Positions 7,483-16,890 of a stretch of DNA of 58,137 nt are shown here, piece after piece. Source of the stretch: Faecalibacterium longum CLA-AA-H243 (GTDB lineage: Bacteria; Bacillota; Clostridia; Oscillospirales; Ruminococcaceae); NCBI RefSeq assembly GCF_020687245.1, contig NZ_JAJEQG010000017.1, forward strand, positions 1-58,137. Direction: 5' to 3'. Made by a program: the position numbers and the translations under genes. Position 1 is the stretch's first letter. Every line of letters begins with the position of its first letter. Below the pieces are notes generated by a model that did no database searches, was not told where the DNA came from, and was given only the letters and a program-made list of their open reading frames with translations.

Positions 7483-9822
7483 TTACAGCATCATGATGAG
7501 CCGCGTGCCGAAGGCCGCCAGCCATGCTACGATGCACTGATTTGCCACCATGATAAACGCCCACTTGCCGCCCAGTTCCCGCTTGACCGAGGCCACCGCC
7601 GCGATGCAGGGCGTATAGAGCAGGCAGAACACCAGCAGGGGTGCAGCCGCCGCCGGGGACAGCGCGGCGGCAAAGGCCGCAGAGGAGCCATAGAGGATGG
7701 TGAGGGTCGAAACGACGCTCTCCTTGGCCATAAAGCCGGTGATCAGGGCCGTAGACACCCGCCAGTCGGCAAAGCCCAGTGGCGCAAACAGCGGCGCGAT
7801 ACCGCTGGCCAGCCATGCAAGGATGCTCTGCTGCGGGTCAGCGGTGAGGCTGAGCCGCAGGTCGAAGCTCTGCAGGAACCAGATGATGATGGTCGCCACA
7901 AAGATGACCGTAAAGGCGCGCTGGAGGAAATCGCGGGCCTTTTCCCAGAGCAGCTGGACCACATTCTTGAGGCCGGGCAGGCGGTAGTTGGGCAGCTCCA
8001 TCACAAAGGGGACGGCCTCGCCCTTAAAGACACTGCTCTTCAGCAGGATGGCCATCAGAATGCCCACCGCAATGCCGAGGAAATAGAGGCTGACCATCAC
8101 CAGAGCCGCGTGCTCCGGGAAGAAGGCCGCCGCAAACAGGCTGTAGATGGGCAGCTTGGCCGAGCAGCTCATAAAGGGGGTGAGCAGGATGGTCATTTTG
8201 CGGTCGCGCTCCGAGGGCAGGGTGCGGCTGGCCATGACGCCGGGGACGGTGCAGCCGAAGCCGATGAGCATTGGCACGATGCTGCGCCCCGAGAGGCCGA
8301 TGCGGCGGAGAAGCTTATCCATCACGAATGCCACGCGGGCCATGTATCCGGTATCCTCCAGCAGAGAGAGGAAGAAGAACAGGGTCACGATGATGGGCAG
8401 GAAGCTCAACACACTGCCCACACCGGTGAAGATGCCATCGATGACCAGCGAGTGGACGGCTGCGTTGACGTTCCACGCCGTGAGGGTGGAGTCCACCGCG
8501 GCGGTCAGGGCATCAATGCCCACTTCCAGCAGGTTCTGGAGCGCCAGACCGATGACGCCGAAGGTGAGGTAGAACACTAGCGCCATGATGCCCACAAAGG
8601 CCGGGATGGCGGTATAGCGGCCCGTGAGGAACCGGTCGATCTGGGCCGAGCGGAGCTGCTCCTTGCTCTGGCGGGGCTTCACGACGGTCTGCTCCACCAG
8701 CTGGTGGATGAAGTGGAACCGCATATCCGCGATGGCGGCGGCGCGGTCCAGACCCCGCTCCTGCTCCATCTGGACGATGATGTGCTCGATCATCTCTTTT
8801 TCGTTCTGGTCGAGCTTCAGGGCCGCCTCGATGCGCTGGTCGCCCTCCACGAGCTTTGTGGCCGCAAAGCGCACCGGGATGCCTGCGGCCTCGGCATGAT
8901 CCTCGATCAGGTGGATGATGCCGTGGATGCAGCGGTGGACTGCGCCGCCGTGATCCTCCTCGCTGCAGAAATCCATCCGGCCCGGCCGCTCCTGATACTT
9001 TGCGACATGGAGCGCATGATCCACCAGCTCGTCCACACCCTCATTCTTTGCCGCAGAGATCGGCACGACCGGGATGCCCAGCATGGCCTCCATCTTATTG
9101 ATGCGGACAGTGCCACCGTTGCCGCGCATCTCGTCCATCATGTTCAGCGCCAGCACCATCGGCGTATCCAGCTCCATGAGCTGCATAGTGAGGTACAGAT
9201 TCCTCTCGATGTTGGTGGCGTCCACGATATTGATGATGCCCGTGGGCTTCTCGCCGATGATGAACTGCCGGGTCACGATCTCCTCGCTGGTATAGGGCGA
9301 CATGGAGTAGATGCCGGGCAGGTCTGTGACCTCCGTATTCGGGTTATTCCGGATCGCACCGCTCTTGCGGTCCACCGTCACACCCGGGAAATTGCCGACG
9401 TGCTGGTTGGAGCCGGTGAGCTGGTTGAAGAGGGTCGTCTTGCCGCAGTTCTGGTTGCCCGCCAGCGCAAAGGTAAGGGTCGTGCCGTCGGGCAGAGGGT
9501 TCTCGCCCTTTTTGGTGTGGTAGCGTCCGCCTTCGCCGAGGCCCGGGTGCTCCACCGGCTTGTCACTTTCTGCCGCCGCCTTTTTCACCGCCGGGGCTTT
9601 GGCCAGAGTGACCCCGATGCGGGCGGCATCGTCCAGCCGGAGGGTCAGCTCGTAGCCGTGGATGCTCAGCTCCATCGGGTCGCCCATCGGGGCAAATTTG
9701 ACCAGCGTGACCTCCTCACCGGGGATCAGCCCCATATCCAGAAAATGCTGCCGCAGAGCGCCTTCGCCGCCCACGGTCCCGACCACGGCGGTCTCGCCGA
9801 TGTTCAAATCTTTCAACGTCAT
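7483..9822 (-). CDS. feoB: Ferrous iron transport protein, FeoA-FeoB fusion
   Basis: A 779-residue Fe2+ transporter in which FeoA (about 1-76, an SH3-like domain) is joined by a charged linker to FeoB. The cytoplasmic G domain has G1 GNQNCGKT (122-129), a switch region FPGVTVDR, G3 DLPG (167-170) and NMMD near 220. The C-terminal membrane part has the two Gate regions, including IGFGCTVPG. It would bring Fe2+ across the membrane under anaerobic conditions. FeoA and FeoB are usually separate genes; fusions occur in some anaerobes. No FeoC gene is seen. The ATG is at 9822. A consensus promoter overlapped by GTTAG-type operators lies upstream, suggesting iron repression. Confidence 0.97.
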   Translation of the reverse strand: MTLKDLNIGETAVVGTVGGEGALRQHFLDMGLIPGEEVTLVKFAPMGDPMELSIHGYELTLRLDDAARIGVTLAKAPAVKKAAAESDKPVEHPGLGEGGRYHTKKGENPLPDGTTLTFALAGNQNCGKTTLFNQLTGSNQHVGNFPGVTVDRKSGAIRNNPNTEVTDLPGIYSMSPYTSEEIVTRQFIIGEKPTGIINIVDATNIERNLYLTMQLMELDTPMVLALNMMDEMRGNGGTVRINKMEAMLGIPVVPISAAKNEGVDELVDHALHVAKYQERPGRMDFCSEEDHGGAVHRCIHGIIHLIEDHAEAAGIPVRFAATKLVEGDQRIEAALKLDQNEKEMIEHIIVQMEQERGLDRAAAIADMRFHFIHQLVEQTVVKPRQSKEQLRSAQIDRFLTGRYTAIPAFVGIMALVFYLTFGVIGLALQNLLEVGIDALTAAVDSTLTAWNVNAAVHSLVIDGIFTGVGSVLSFLPIIVTLFFFLSLLEDTGYMARVAFVMDKLLRRIGLSGRSIVPMLIGFGCTVPGVMASRTLPSERDRKMTILLTPFMSCSAKLPIYSLFAAAFFPEHAALVMVSLYFLGIAVGILMAILLKSSVFKGEAVPFVMELPNYRLPGLKNVVQLLWEKARDFLQRAFTVIFVATIIIWFLQSFDLRLSLTADPQQSILAWLASGIAPLFAPLGFADWRVSTALITGFMAKESVVSTLTILYGSSAAFAAALSPAAAAPLLVFCLLYTPCIAAVASVKRELGGKWAFIMVANQCIVAWLAAFGTRLIMML

Positions 9823-9847
9823 ATGGAATGTTCCTCTCGAGCGCGTT

Positions 9848-9899
9848 TGTTAGTTTGCATTAACAACAGTAATATAGGCTAACTTTCCGGCGTTGTCAA
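9848..9899 (-). promoter_or_regulatory. feoAB promoter with iron-box-like operators
   Basis: On the minus strand: TTGACA (9899-9894), a 17-bp spacer and TATATT (9876-9871). The -10 element is overlapped by AAAGTTAGCCTATATT, whose reverse complement contains TAGGCTAAC, the centre of the DtxR/IdeR consensus. Just downstream lies a second site, the inverted repeat TGTTA-N8-TAACA (9848-9865). The position would block RNA polymerase. The family assignment is an inference. Confidence 0.65.
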
Positions 9900-9972
9900 G
9901 AGAAACGGGGCTGTTCTGAACTGTTCTCTGAAAAAAATCATGCCGCCTTCCTCGAATATCAGAAAAAGTGCA

Positions 9973-10027
9973 AAAAATAAGAGCCTGTACCCGGGAAGTA
10001 CCCGCCGTACAGGCTCTTATCGTTTTT
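9973..10027 (-). terminator. Terminator of galE
   Basis: The minus-strand hairpin AAGAGCCTGTAC...GTACAGGCTCTT followed by ATTTTTT, just past the galE stop. Confidence 0.9.
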
Positions 10028-10030
10028 TAT

Positions 10031-11056
10031 TCAGTTCGCGCTGTGGTAGCCGTCAGGGTTCTTCTTCTGCCAGTTCCAGCTGTCGGCGCACATTTCCTCG
10101 ATGCCGTACTCAGCCACCCAGCCAAGCTCATTCCTGGCCTTGGTGGGGTCAGCATAGCACTCGGCGATGTCGCCGGGGCGGCGGGCCTCGATGACGTAGG
10201 GGATGGGCTTGCCGCAGGCCTTCTCGAAGGCGTGGATGACATCCAGCACGCTGTAACCCTTGCCGGTGCCGAGGTTGCAGATGAAGAGGCCGCAGTTCGT
10301 TTCCAGCTTCTTGATGGCGCAGACATGGCCGCGGGCCAGGTCCACGACATGGATGTAGTCGCGGACGCCGGTGCCGTCGGGAGTGGGGTAGTCATTGCCG
10401 AAGACATGGACCTTTTCCAGCTTGCCCACAGCCACCTTGGCGATGTAGGGCATGAGGTTGTTGGGGATGCCGTTGGGGTCCTCGCCGATGAGGCCGGACT
10501 TGTGGGCGCCGATGGGGTTGAAGTAGCGCAGCAGAGCCACGTTCAGGGTGGGGTCAGCCTTGCAGACATCGGTGAGGATGCGCTCGGTCATGGCCTTGGT
10601 GGTGCCGTAGGGGTTGGTGGTTGCACCCACGGGGAAGTCCTCGGTGATCGGCACACTGGCGGGGTCGCCGTAGACGGTGGCGGAAGAGCTGAACACGAAG
10701 TTGTGGCAGTTGTGCTTGCGCATCACATCCAGGATGACCAGCGTGCAGTTGAGGTTATTGTAGTAGTATTCGATGGGCTTGGACACGCTCTCGCCAACGG
10801 CCTTATAGGCTGCGAACTGGATGACCGCCGTGATGTCGGGACACTCGGCGAAGATCTTCTCCACATCCTCGTGTTTGGTCATATCGGCCTGATAGAAGCG
10901 GAAGTCCTTGCCGGTGATCTGCTTGACGCGGTCGAGGACCACAGGGGATGCATTATAGTAATTGTCCGCCACGACGACGTCGTAGCCGGCATTCAGAAGC
11001 TCGATGCAGGTGTGGCTGCCGATGTAGCCTGCGCCGCCGGAAACCAAAATAGCCAT
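10031..11056 (-). CDS. galE: UDP-glucose 4-epimerase
   Basis: A 341-residue short-chain dehydrogenase-type epimerase that interconverts UDP-galactose and UDP-glucose using bound NAD. The Rossmann dinucleotide site is [10 protein letters not shown] near the N-terminus. The catalytic region shows SSSATVYG and the YGTTK motif (Tyr-x3-Lys). RYFNPIGAH and the C-terminal WGW-like segment ELGWVAEYG fit the GalE family. The start at 11056 was chosen for its AGAGAGG ribosome binding site and for matching the family N-terminus; a longer in-frame start at 11212 adds 52 unconserved residues. With the adjacent galM it covers two steps of Leloir galactose use, but each gene has its own terminator. Confidence 0.95.
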   Translation of the reverse strand: MAILVSGGAGYIGSHTCIELLNAGYDVVVADNYYNASPVVLDRVKQITGKDFRFYQADMTKHEDVEKIFAECPDITAVIQFAAYKAVGESVSKPIEYYYNNLNCTLVILDVMRKHNCHNFVFSSSATVYGDPASVPITEDFPVGATTNPYGTTKAMTERILTDVCKADPTLNVALLRYFNPIGAHKSGLIGEDPNGIPNNLMPYIAKVAVGKLEKVHVFGNDYPTPDGTGVRDYIHVVDLARGHVCAIKKLETNCGLFICNLGTGKGYSVLDVIHAFEKACGKPIPYVIEARRPGDIAECYADPTKARNELGWVAEYGIEEMCADSWNWQKKNPDGYHSAN

Positions 11057-11246
11057 GTCCAGTACCTCTCTTGTTCCAAATGTTGCTTCGCACAGAGCCC
11101 TTGTGCTCTGTCTGCCTAAAGGATACCGCTTTTTGCACAGAGAATCAAGTACCGGCTTTTTTATTAAAATGTATTTTTGTTGCATCTTTTCATCCAGTCT
11201 GATGAACTGCAAAGATTTTTAGTCTGCAAGGCATGGAGAGGACACG
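11057..11246 (-). promoter_or_regulatory. galE promoter and leader
   Basis: A minus-strand TTGATT, 17-bp spacer and TATCCT lie within about 11105-11150. They are followed by a leader hairpin ACAGAGC...GCTCTGT and the galE ribosome binding site. Nothing else is recognisable in this gap. Confidence 0.5.
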
Positions 11247-11295
11247 CAAAAAACAGCAAAGGGCAGCTCCCACAAGAGAGCTGCCCTTTGCTGCG
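11247..11295 (-). terminator. Terminator of galM
   Basis: The minus-strand hairpin CAGCAAAGGGCAGCT...AGCTGCCCTTTGCTG followed by TTTTTTG. Confidence 0.9.
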
Positions 11296-11326
11296 GCTGA
11301 TATTTGCTTAGAAAACGGATTCTCTT

Positions 11327-12400
11327 TTATAATCGGCCGCACTGACGGCCGGTGAAGAAGCGGAGCGTAGTGTTGGCTCGGAAGACTTTGCCTGCCCGCA
11401 GCACCGTCGTCGGGAACTCCGGGTGAGAGGGGCTGCAGGGGAAGTGCTGGGTCTCAAGGGCAAAGCCGCCGTACTTTTCCAGCGGGACGCCGCCCTTGCC
11501 GGGGGAGGGGCAGTCCTGCAGGAAGTTGCCGGTGTAGAGCTGGATGCCCGGCTGGGTGGTGTACATCTTCATGCTGATGCCGGTCTTGTCGCTGGACGCC
11601 CAGGCGCAGAGGCTCTGGCTGGCACCCCGGGGCCGGTCGAGGACATAGCAGTGGTCGAAGCCGCCGCCCGCCATGGTGGTCTGGTAGAAGCCGGTGTCGA
11701 GGTCGCGTCCCAGAGGCTTTCCGGTGCGGAAGTCCATCGGCGTACCGTCCACAGGCAGGATCTTACCCGTGGGGCAGGTCTCGTTGTTGCCCTCGAGGTA
11801 GTTGGAAGCGTAAATGCGGAGCTTCTGGCCCAGCACATTGCCGCCGCCGTCGAGGTTGAAGTAGGTGTGGTTGGTCAGGTTGATGATGGTGTCCTCGTCA
11901 GTGGACACACGGTAGTCCATCCGCAGGGTGTTGTCTGGCGTGAGGATATACCGCACACTGACCTTCAGATTTCCGGGGAAACCGTCTTCGCCCGCCGGGC
12001 TTTCGGTCTCCATCAAAAGGGTGTCGCCGAACATCTTCACATCGTAAATTTTGCGGGGGAAGGTGCCGTGCAGGTGATTTTTGCCATTGTTGGCTTCCAG
12101 CTTGTAGGTCTTCCCGCTGAGAGAAAATTCCGCATTTTCAATGCGGTTGGCGTACCGGCCCACGAACGCACCGCAGCAGGTGCTGCCGGATGAGTTGAAA
12201 TCCGCCTCATAGTCGGCGAGGGTGTCGTGTCCGACGACCACATCCACCGGACCCGTTTTTGTAGGGACGAAGAGATTTTTGATCACACAGCCATAGTTCA
12301 GCACGCTGATCTCAAGTCCACCGGGATTGGAGATGATGTATTCATCCACCTTATCGCCGTTTTTGGTCACACCAAAGGGCTTGGAGCGGAACTGTGCCAT
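11327..12400 (-). CDS. galM: Aldose 1-epimerase (mutarotase)
   Basis: A 357-residue galactose mutarotase that interconverts the alpha and beta anomers of aldohexoses, supplying the form used by galactokinase. Family motifs are visible: GRYANRIENA near residue 75, NNGKNHLHG (substrate His), the catalytic-His segment NLTNHTYFNLDG, and the late acidic segment GFALETQHFP containing the likely general-base Glu. The start at 12400 follows GGAGGCG; the ATG at 12421 is less well placed. It is transcribed toward galE but separated from it by a terminator, so the two are neighbours rather than one operon. A TGC-extended TATAAT lies at 12473-12468. Confidence 0.93.
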   Translation of the reverse strand: MAQFRSKPFGVTKNGDKVDEYIISNPGGLEISVLNYGCVIKNLFVPTKTGPVDVVVGHDTLADYEADFNSSGSTCCGAFVGRYANRIENAEFSLSGKTYKLEANNGKNHLHGTFPRKIYDVKMFGDTLLMETESPAGEDGFPGNLKVSVRYILTPDNTLRMDYRVSTDEDTIINLTNHTYFNLDGGGNVLGQKLRIYASNYLEGNNETCPTGKILPVDGTPMDFRTGKPLGRDLDTGFYQTTMAGGGFDHCYVLDRPRGASQSLCAWASSDKTGISMKMYTTQPGIQLYTGNFLQDCPSPGKGGVPLEKYGGFALETQHFPCSPSHPEFPTTVLRAGKVFRANTTLRFFTGRQCGRL

Positions 12401-12558
12401 AAGGCTCGCCTCCTTCTTCATTATTTTCGGTCAGGGCAGCGCAGCCCCGGCCTCGTCCATAATTATGATTATAGCACAGTTTTCCAGACTTGTGTGAGAA
12501 TGCTTTTAGATTTATCTTCCAAAATTTCGAGAGATTTTTTGGATATATTGCGAAACAG

Positions 12559-12597
12559 AAAAGGGAGCTGCTGCAAAATGCAACAGCTCCCTTTTGA
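12559..12597 (-). terminator. Terminator of the RND transporter gene
   Basis: The minus-strand hairpin GGGAGCTGTTGC...GCAGCAGCTCCC followed by TTTTC. Confidence 0.85.
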
Positions 12598-12609
12598 ATC
12601 TGTATAAAA

Positions 12610-15600
12610 TTATGCTTCCGGCTGAGCCTCGGCGGCGTTCGACTGCGCGATATACTCGGCGGCATCATCGGGGATGTCGTCCATTCCGTCGTCACCTACA
12701 TCGACCACCAGCGGCGGCTTCTTGAAGAGGATGTCGTAGAGGATGGGGACGATGTACAGGGTCATCAGGGTGGCATAGCTCAGGCCGCAGATGATGACGA
12801 TGGCCATGCCGCTCATGAGCTGGCTCGCCATATCGTTGCTGAACACCATCTGCAGCATGGCCAGAACGGTGGTCAGGGTGGTCATGAGGATAGGACGCAT
12901 ACGGGTCTTGCCGGTGGCGACAAGGGCCGCACGGCGCTCCAGACCGCCCAGACGCAGCTGGTTGGCGTAGTCCACGAAGACAATGCCGTTGTTGACGACG
13001 GTACCCATCAGGACGATGAAGCCCATCAGGGAGATCATGGTCAGCTGCTGGCCGGTGACCAGCATACCCAGCAGGCCGCCAGTGAAGGCCAGCGGCACCG
13101 TGAACAGGACGATGAAGGGGGACAGCAGGCTCTGGAACTGAGCCACCATGACCAGATAGACGAAGGGCAGGGCCAAAGCCATCCACTGCACCATCTCATC
13201 GACCATCAGGTTGACGGTGGAGGACTCGCCGCCCAGCGAGAAGGAGCAGCCCTCGGGCATCTCATCGGTGAGGGCGAAGGCGTCCAGCGTCTTCTGCAGC
13301 ACGCGGGACTGGACCGTGGTGTTGTAGCCGTCCAGCGTGTCTGCCGTCACCGTGATGTAGCGGGTCTGGTTCTCGCTGGTGATGGAGTCGGGGGCAGTAC
13401 CCGTCGTCCAGGAAGCAATATCGCCCAGCGTGCAGGTGCCGGTGGTGGTAGTGCCGGTGGCGTCCATGACACTGGTGGTGAAGGTCATGTCCATCATGTT
13501 TTCCTTGGTCATAGGGTCAAGATTATCGCTGATCTGGACTTTCATGGTGGAGCCGTCTACCGTGACGGGCGTCTCCGCCGTCGTGGTGGTGGTGAGCTTG
13601 GCGGCGATCTGCTGGTAGACCTGCGCAACCGTCAGGCCATAGGCGCGGACCTTGTCGCGGTCGATGTCCAGATTGATGGTCGCATCGCCCTGACCGAGGC
13701 CGGTGGCGGCATTGGCGAAGCCCTCGGTGTCGTTGACCATCTGGACGACCTTATCGCCCAGTGCAGTAATGGTATCGGCGTCGGGGCCGTAGATCTTGAC
13801 AGAGAGGCCGCTGCTCAGCTGGCTGGTCAGATCCTGCATACCGCTGATCTCGACGGTGCCGGTGCAGTTCCCGACGCCGGAAACGGCATCATTCAGGGCC
13901 TGCTCCACGGCGGCGATCCGGGTAGAGGACAGTGACTCGTCCAGCATGACGTTGAACTGGTAGCTGCCGTAGCTGTTGGCGGCGCTCAGCAGGTCGGTAA
14001 TAGCGCTGGGCAGGCCCAGCTGGCCGATGTCGATGCCGGCCACAGTGGTATCGGTGGTGACGCCCACCTCTTCCACGCCGTCCACGGCCATGACGGCCTC
14101 GACGACCTGTCCGGCCACACCGTAGGATTCCTCTTTGGTCAGGCCGTCGTCGGTGGAGAGGGCGATGGTGGCCTCATTGCTGGAAATTTCGGGCAGAAGG
14201 ACGACGCCCATGGAGAAGACCTTCCAGCCGCAGAAGGCCAGCAGCACGACAGCGGCCAGCAGCGGCAGAGCGCGGTGCCGCAGGCACCACTCGAGGCTGT
14301 GGGCATACTTATCCTGAATCTTTTCGAACCAGACCAGACGCTTCGGCTCAGCCTTTTTCAGGACAGTGGAAGCAGCGGCAGGCACGACGGTGATGGCTAC
14401 GATGAGAGAGGCCATCAGGCAGTAGCCGATGCACATGGACATGGGCTGCAGCAGGCTGCGCACCGTACCGGAGGCGAACACCACCGGCAGGAAGACGCAG
14501 ACCGAAGTAAGGGTGGATGCCACGACCGACATTCCCACCTGACGAGCGCCCTGCACGGCGGCGCGGGCCGCCGGTACGCCCCGGCCCCGCAGACGGTAGA
14601 TGTTCTCGATGACGACGACCGAGTTATCCACCAGCATACCGACACCCAGCGACAGGCCCGCCAGCGTCATGATGTTCATGTCGAGGCCGGTGAAGTACAT
14701 CAGAACGACGGCGAACAGGACGGACAGCGGGATGCTGACGCCGACCACGAGGGTGGGCTTGATGTCCTTCAGGAAGATGGCCAGCACGATGATGGCCAGC
14801 GCAGCGCCCACCAGCATACTGCTGATGATGCTGTTGACGATGATGGTGATGTAGTTGCCCTGATTGGACAGGACGACGACGTGAAGGTCAGAATACTGAG
14901 CCTGCAGCTCCTTGAAGGCATTCAGGCAGCCGTCCGAGACGCTGCTGGCGCTGGAATTGGCGTTGCGGAAAATTTTCAGCACCACGGCCCGCTCCCCGTT
15001 CAGGCGGGTGTAGCTGGCCTCGGCGTTGTCGATGACGGCCACGTCGGCCACATCGGAGAGGCGGACATCGCCGAAGCCATCGACGTGGAGCAGAAGTGCG
15101 CCCTCGATGTCCGAAACGCTGTCGTACTCTTCGCCGACCTTCAGCAGCCAGGACTCGCCGCTCTTATCGGCGACGTAGCCGGCAGGCATCGAGAAGTTCT
15201 GAGCGTAGATGAGCTGGGCGAGGGTCTTGATGTCCAGCTGCTTGGCCACATCGGCGCTGGCAAGGGCCTTTTCCTTGCTCTCCTCGTAGAGCTGCTTGGC
15301 GTCTTCCAGCTGGTTCTCATAGTCCTTGAGCATCTCGCGGGCCTCGGTAAAACGCATATAGGCGCTGAGCTGCTGGCTGGAATAGCTGCCCAGAGCGACG
15401 GAGAACTGGTTCATCAGGCCGGGGACATTGTCCATGGCTTTGATGACCTCGTCCAGAGTCTTATAAATGGTGCTCAGGCTGTTGGAGACTTCCAGCTCGT
15501 CGGCAAGGTCGGAGACGGTGCCGTCGCTGGTACCCAGACGGCCCTGCAGCTCTTGCAGAGCGGCGGTGAGCCTATCGGTGATGTCGCGCAGCTCGCCGAC

Positions 15601-16536
15601 GATCTCGATGAGGGAGTCGATGTCCCGCATACCGGTCTGGTTGAACTGGTCCACGACACGCTGCAGGCCGTCGCGGACGTCGATGAGGGCCTGCTGGATC
15701 TCCGGTTCATTGACCACGCCGATGAGCTGGTTGACGCTGTTCAGCAAAGCCTGCGCCTGGTCGCGCACGACGGTGACGGCGTCGGCCACCTCCGTACCCA
15801 TCTCTGCCATGACCGTATCGGAGACGGTGTTGCCGAAGTTTTTCAGCTGTTTTTCATACTCGGCGCGGCCCTCGGCGATTTGCGCCTCCGCGGCGTCGAG
15901 CTGGGCGCGGGCGTCGGCCAGCTGGGTGTCGATGAGTTCCAACAGGCGGGCGTTCACTTCGTCTATCTTATCCTGATTCAGCTGCACCTGCACCATCTTT
16001 TCGATGAGGCCGTTGGCCGACACACTGGAAACGCCGCTGGTGCGGCCCACATAAGGCACGAGGGTGTTATCCACAAAATCCGACAGATCGTAGACATCGC
16101 TGCCCTCCCGGCTGACAGCCACCGTCATAAAGGCGTTCATGTTCAGGCTGTACTCGATGATGGAGGGGGTCAGACAGGTGCTGGGCAGACTGGACGCAGT
16201 CTGGTCCACCTTATTGGAGGTCTTGACCATCGCGCTGTTCATGTCGGTGCCTTCGGCGAATTTCATGAGCAGAAGGCTGTAGTTTTCTGCCGAGGTCGCC
16301 GTGATGCTCTCGACGCCGGACACTGTACCCAGCGCGTTCTCCATCACATCGGAGACTTCTGATTCCACACGCTCCGGGCTGGCACCGGGGTAGACAGTGA
16401 CCACCATGAGGTATGGCGTGCTGATGTCGGGCAGAAGGTTCGTCTGCAGGTTCGTGATGGACACGAAGCCCAGCAGCAGGACCATGATGACCGCAACAAG
16501 GATGGTGAACGGCTTTTTGACACTGAATTTTTCCAT
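12610..16536 (-). CDS. Large RND-superfamily efflux transporter
   Basis: A 1308-residue RND (AcrB-like) proton-driven exporter. The N-terminus has a first transmembrane helix and the porter start NLLPDISTPYLMVVTVYPGASPE. The central membrane bundle has VDNSVVVIENIYRLRGRG; here the AcrB Asp-Asp pair is Asp-Asn. A second porter domain and a second six-helix bundle follow. Residues about 195-455 are a long insertion with heptad-like helices (LLELIDTQLADARAQLDAAE..., LEDAKQLYEESKEKAL), predicted coiled coil, placed in the extracytoplasmic loop. Length exceeds AcrB (about 1050) mainly because of this insertion. No membrane-fusion protein or outer-membrane channel gene is adjacent. The substrate is unknown. 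Confidence 0.9.
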   Translation of the reverse strand: MEKFSVKKPFTILVAVIMVLLLGFVSITNLQTNLLPDISTPYLMVVTVYPGASPERVESEVSDVMENALGTVSGVESITATSAENYSLLLMKFAEGTDMNSAMVKTSNKVDQTASSLPSTCLTPSIIEYSLNMNAFMTVAVSREGSDVYDLSDFVDNTLVPYVGRTSGVSSVSANGLIEKMVQVQLNQDKIDEVNARLLELIDTQLADARAQLDAAEAQIAEGRAEYEKQLKNFGNTVSDTVMAEMGTEVADAVTVVRDQAQALLNSVNQLIGVVNEPEIQQALIDVRDGLQRVVDQFNQTGMRDIDSLIEIVGELRDITDRLTAALQELQGRLGTSDGTVSDLADELEVSNSLSTIYKTLDEVIKAMDNVPGLMNQFSVALGSYSSQQLSAYMRFTEAREMLKDYENQLEDAKQLYEESKEKALASADVAKQLDIKTLAQLIYAQNFSMPAGYVADKSGESWLLKVGEEYDSVSDIEGALLLHVDGFGDVRLSDVADVAVIDNAEASYTRLNGERAVVLKIFRNANSSASSVSDGCLNAFKELQAQYSDLHVVVLSNQGNYITIIVNSIISSMLVGAALAIIVLAIFLKDIKPTLVVGVSIPLSVLFAVVLMYFTGLDMNIMTLAGLSLGVGMLVDNSVVVIENIYRLRGRGVPAARAAVQGARQVGMSVVASTLTSVCVFLPVVFASGTVRSLLQPMSMCIGYCLMASLIVAITVVPAAASTVLKKAEPKRLVWFEKIQDKYAHSLEWCLRHRALPLLAAVVLLAFCGWKVFSMGVVLLPEISSNEATIALSTDDGLTKEESYGVAGQVVEAVMAVDGVEEVGVTTDTTVAGIDIGQLGLPSAITDLLSAANSYGSYQFNVMLDESLSSTRIAAVEQALNDAVSGVGNCTGTVEISGMQDLTSQLSSGLSVKIYGPDADTITALGDKVVQMVNDTEGFANAATGLGQGDATINLDIDRDKVRAYGLTVAQVYQQIAAKLTTTTTAETPVTVDGSTMKVQISDNLDPMTKENMMDMTFTTSVMDATGTTTTGTCTLGDIASWTTGTAPDSITSENQTRYITVTADTLDGYNTTVQSRVLQKTLDAFALTDEMPEGCSFSLGGESSTVNLMVDEMVQWMALALPFVYLVMVAQFQSLLSPFIVLFTVPLAFTGGLLGMLVTGQQLTMISLMGFIVLMGTVVNNGIVFVDYANQLRLGGLERRAALVATGKTRMRPILMTTLTTVLAMLQMVFSNDMASQLMSGMAIVIICGLSYATLMTLYIVPILYDILFKKPPLVVDVGDDGMDDIPDDAAEYIAQSNAAEAQPEA

Positions 16537-16890
16537 GATTTCCTATCCATTTCTTTTTTATGCCGCCGCGCGGCAAGAGGTACGCCGCAGCCACAGCAGT
16601 ACCCTCTGAACGCTTCTTATCATTCCTATTATACACAAGGGAATCCCCCTTGCAATAGTCCTGAAGTAAATCTTTAACAAAACTTTCCTTAAATCGCCTT
16701 AGTTTAGGAAGTCAATGGGAAGATCCCGGCTACTTTCTTGCCATATTTCGTGGAAATACGGGCCGGATTATGCTATACTAGAATGCAGAATGGAATTTTA
16801 TCGCAATTTCAGGCACAGCGCCTATCCAGACTGCATAAGGCCCATGTTCCGGGCTTATATACGTTCGATACGACCTCAAAGAGGAATGCT
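16537..16890. promoter_or_regulatory. Divergent promoter region between the RND transporter and yaaT
   Basis: RND promoter on the minus strand: TTGCAA (16655-16650), a 16-bp spacer and TATAAT (16633-16628). The spacer contains the inverted repeat CAAGGG-N5-CCCTTG, a possible operator. YaaT promoter on the plus strand: extended -10 TGCTATACT, with TATACT at 16774-16779. No further gene is evident in this 354-bp gap. Confidence 0.65.
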
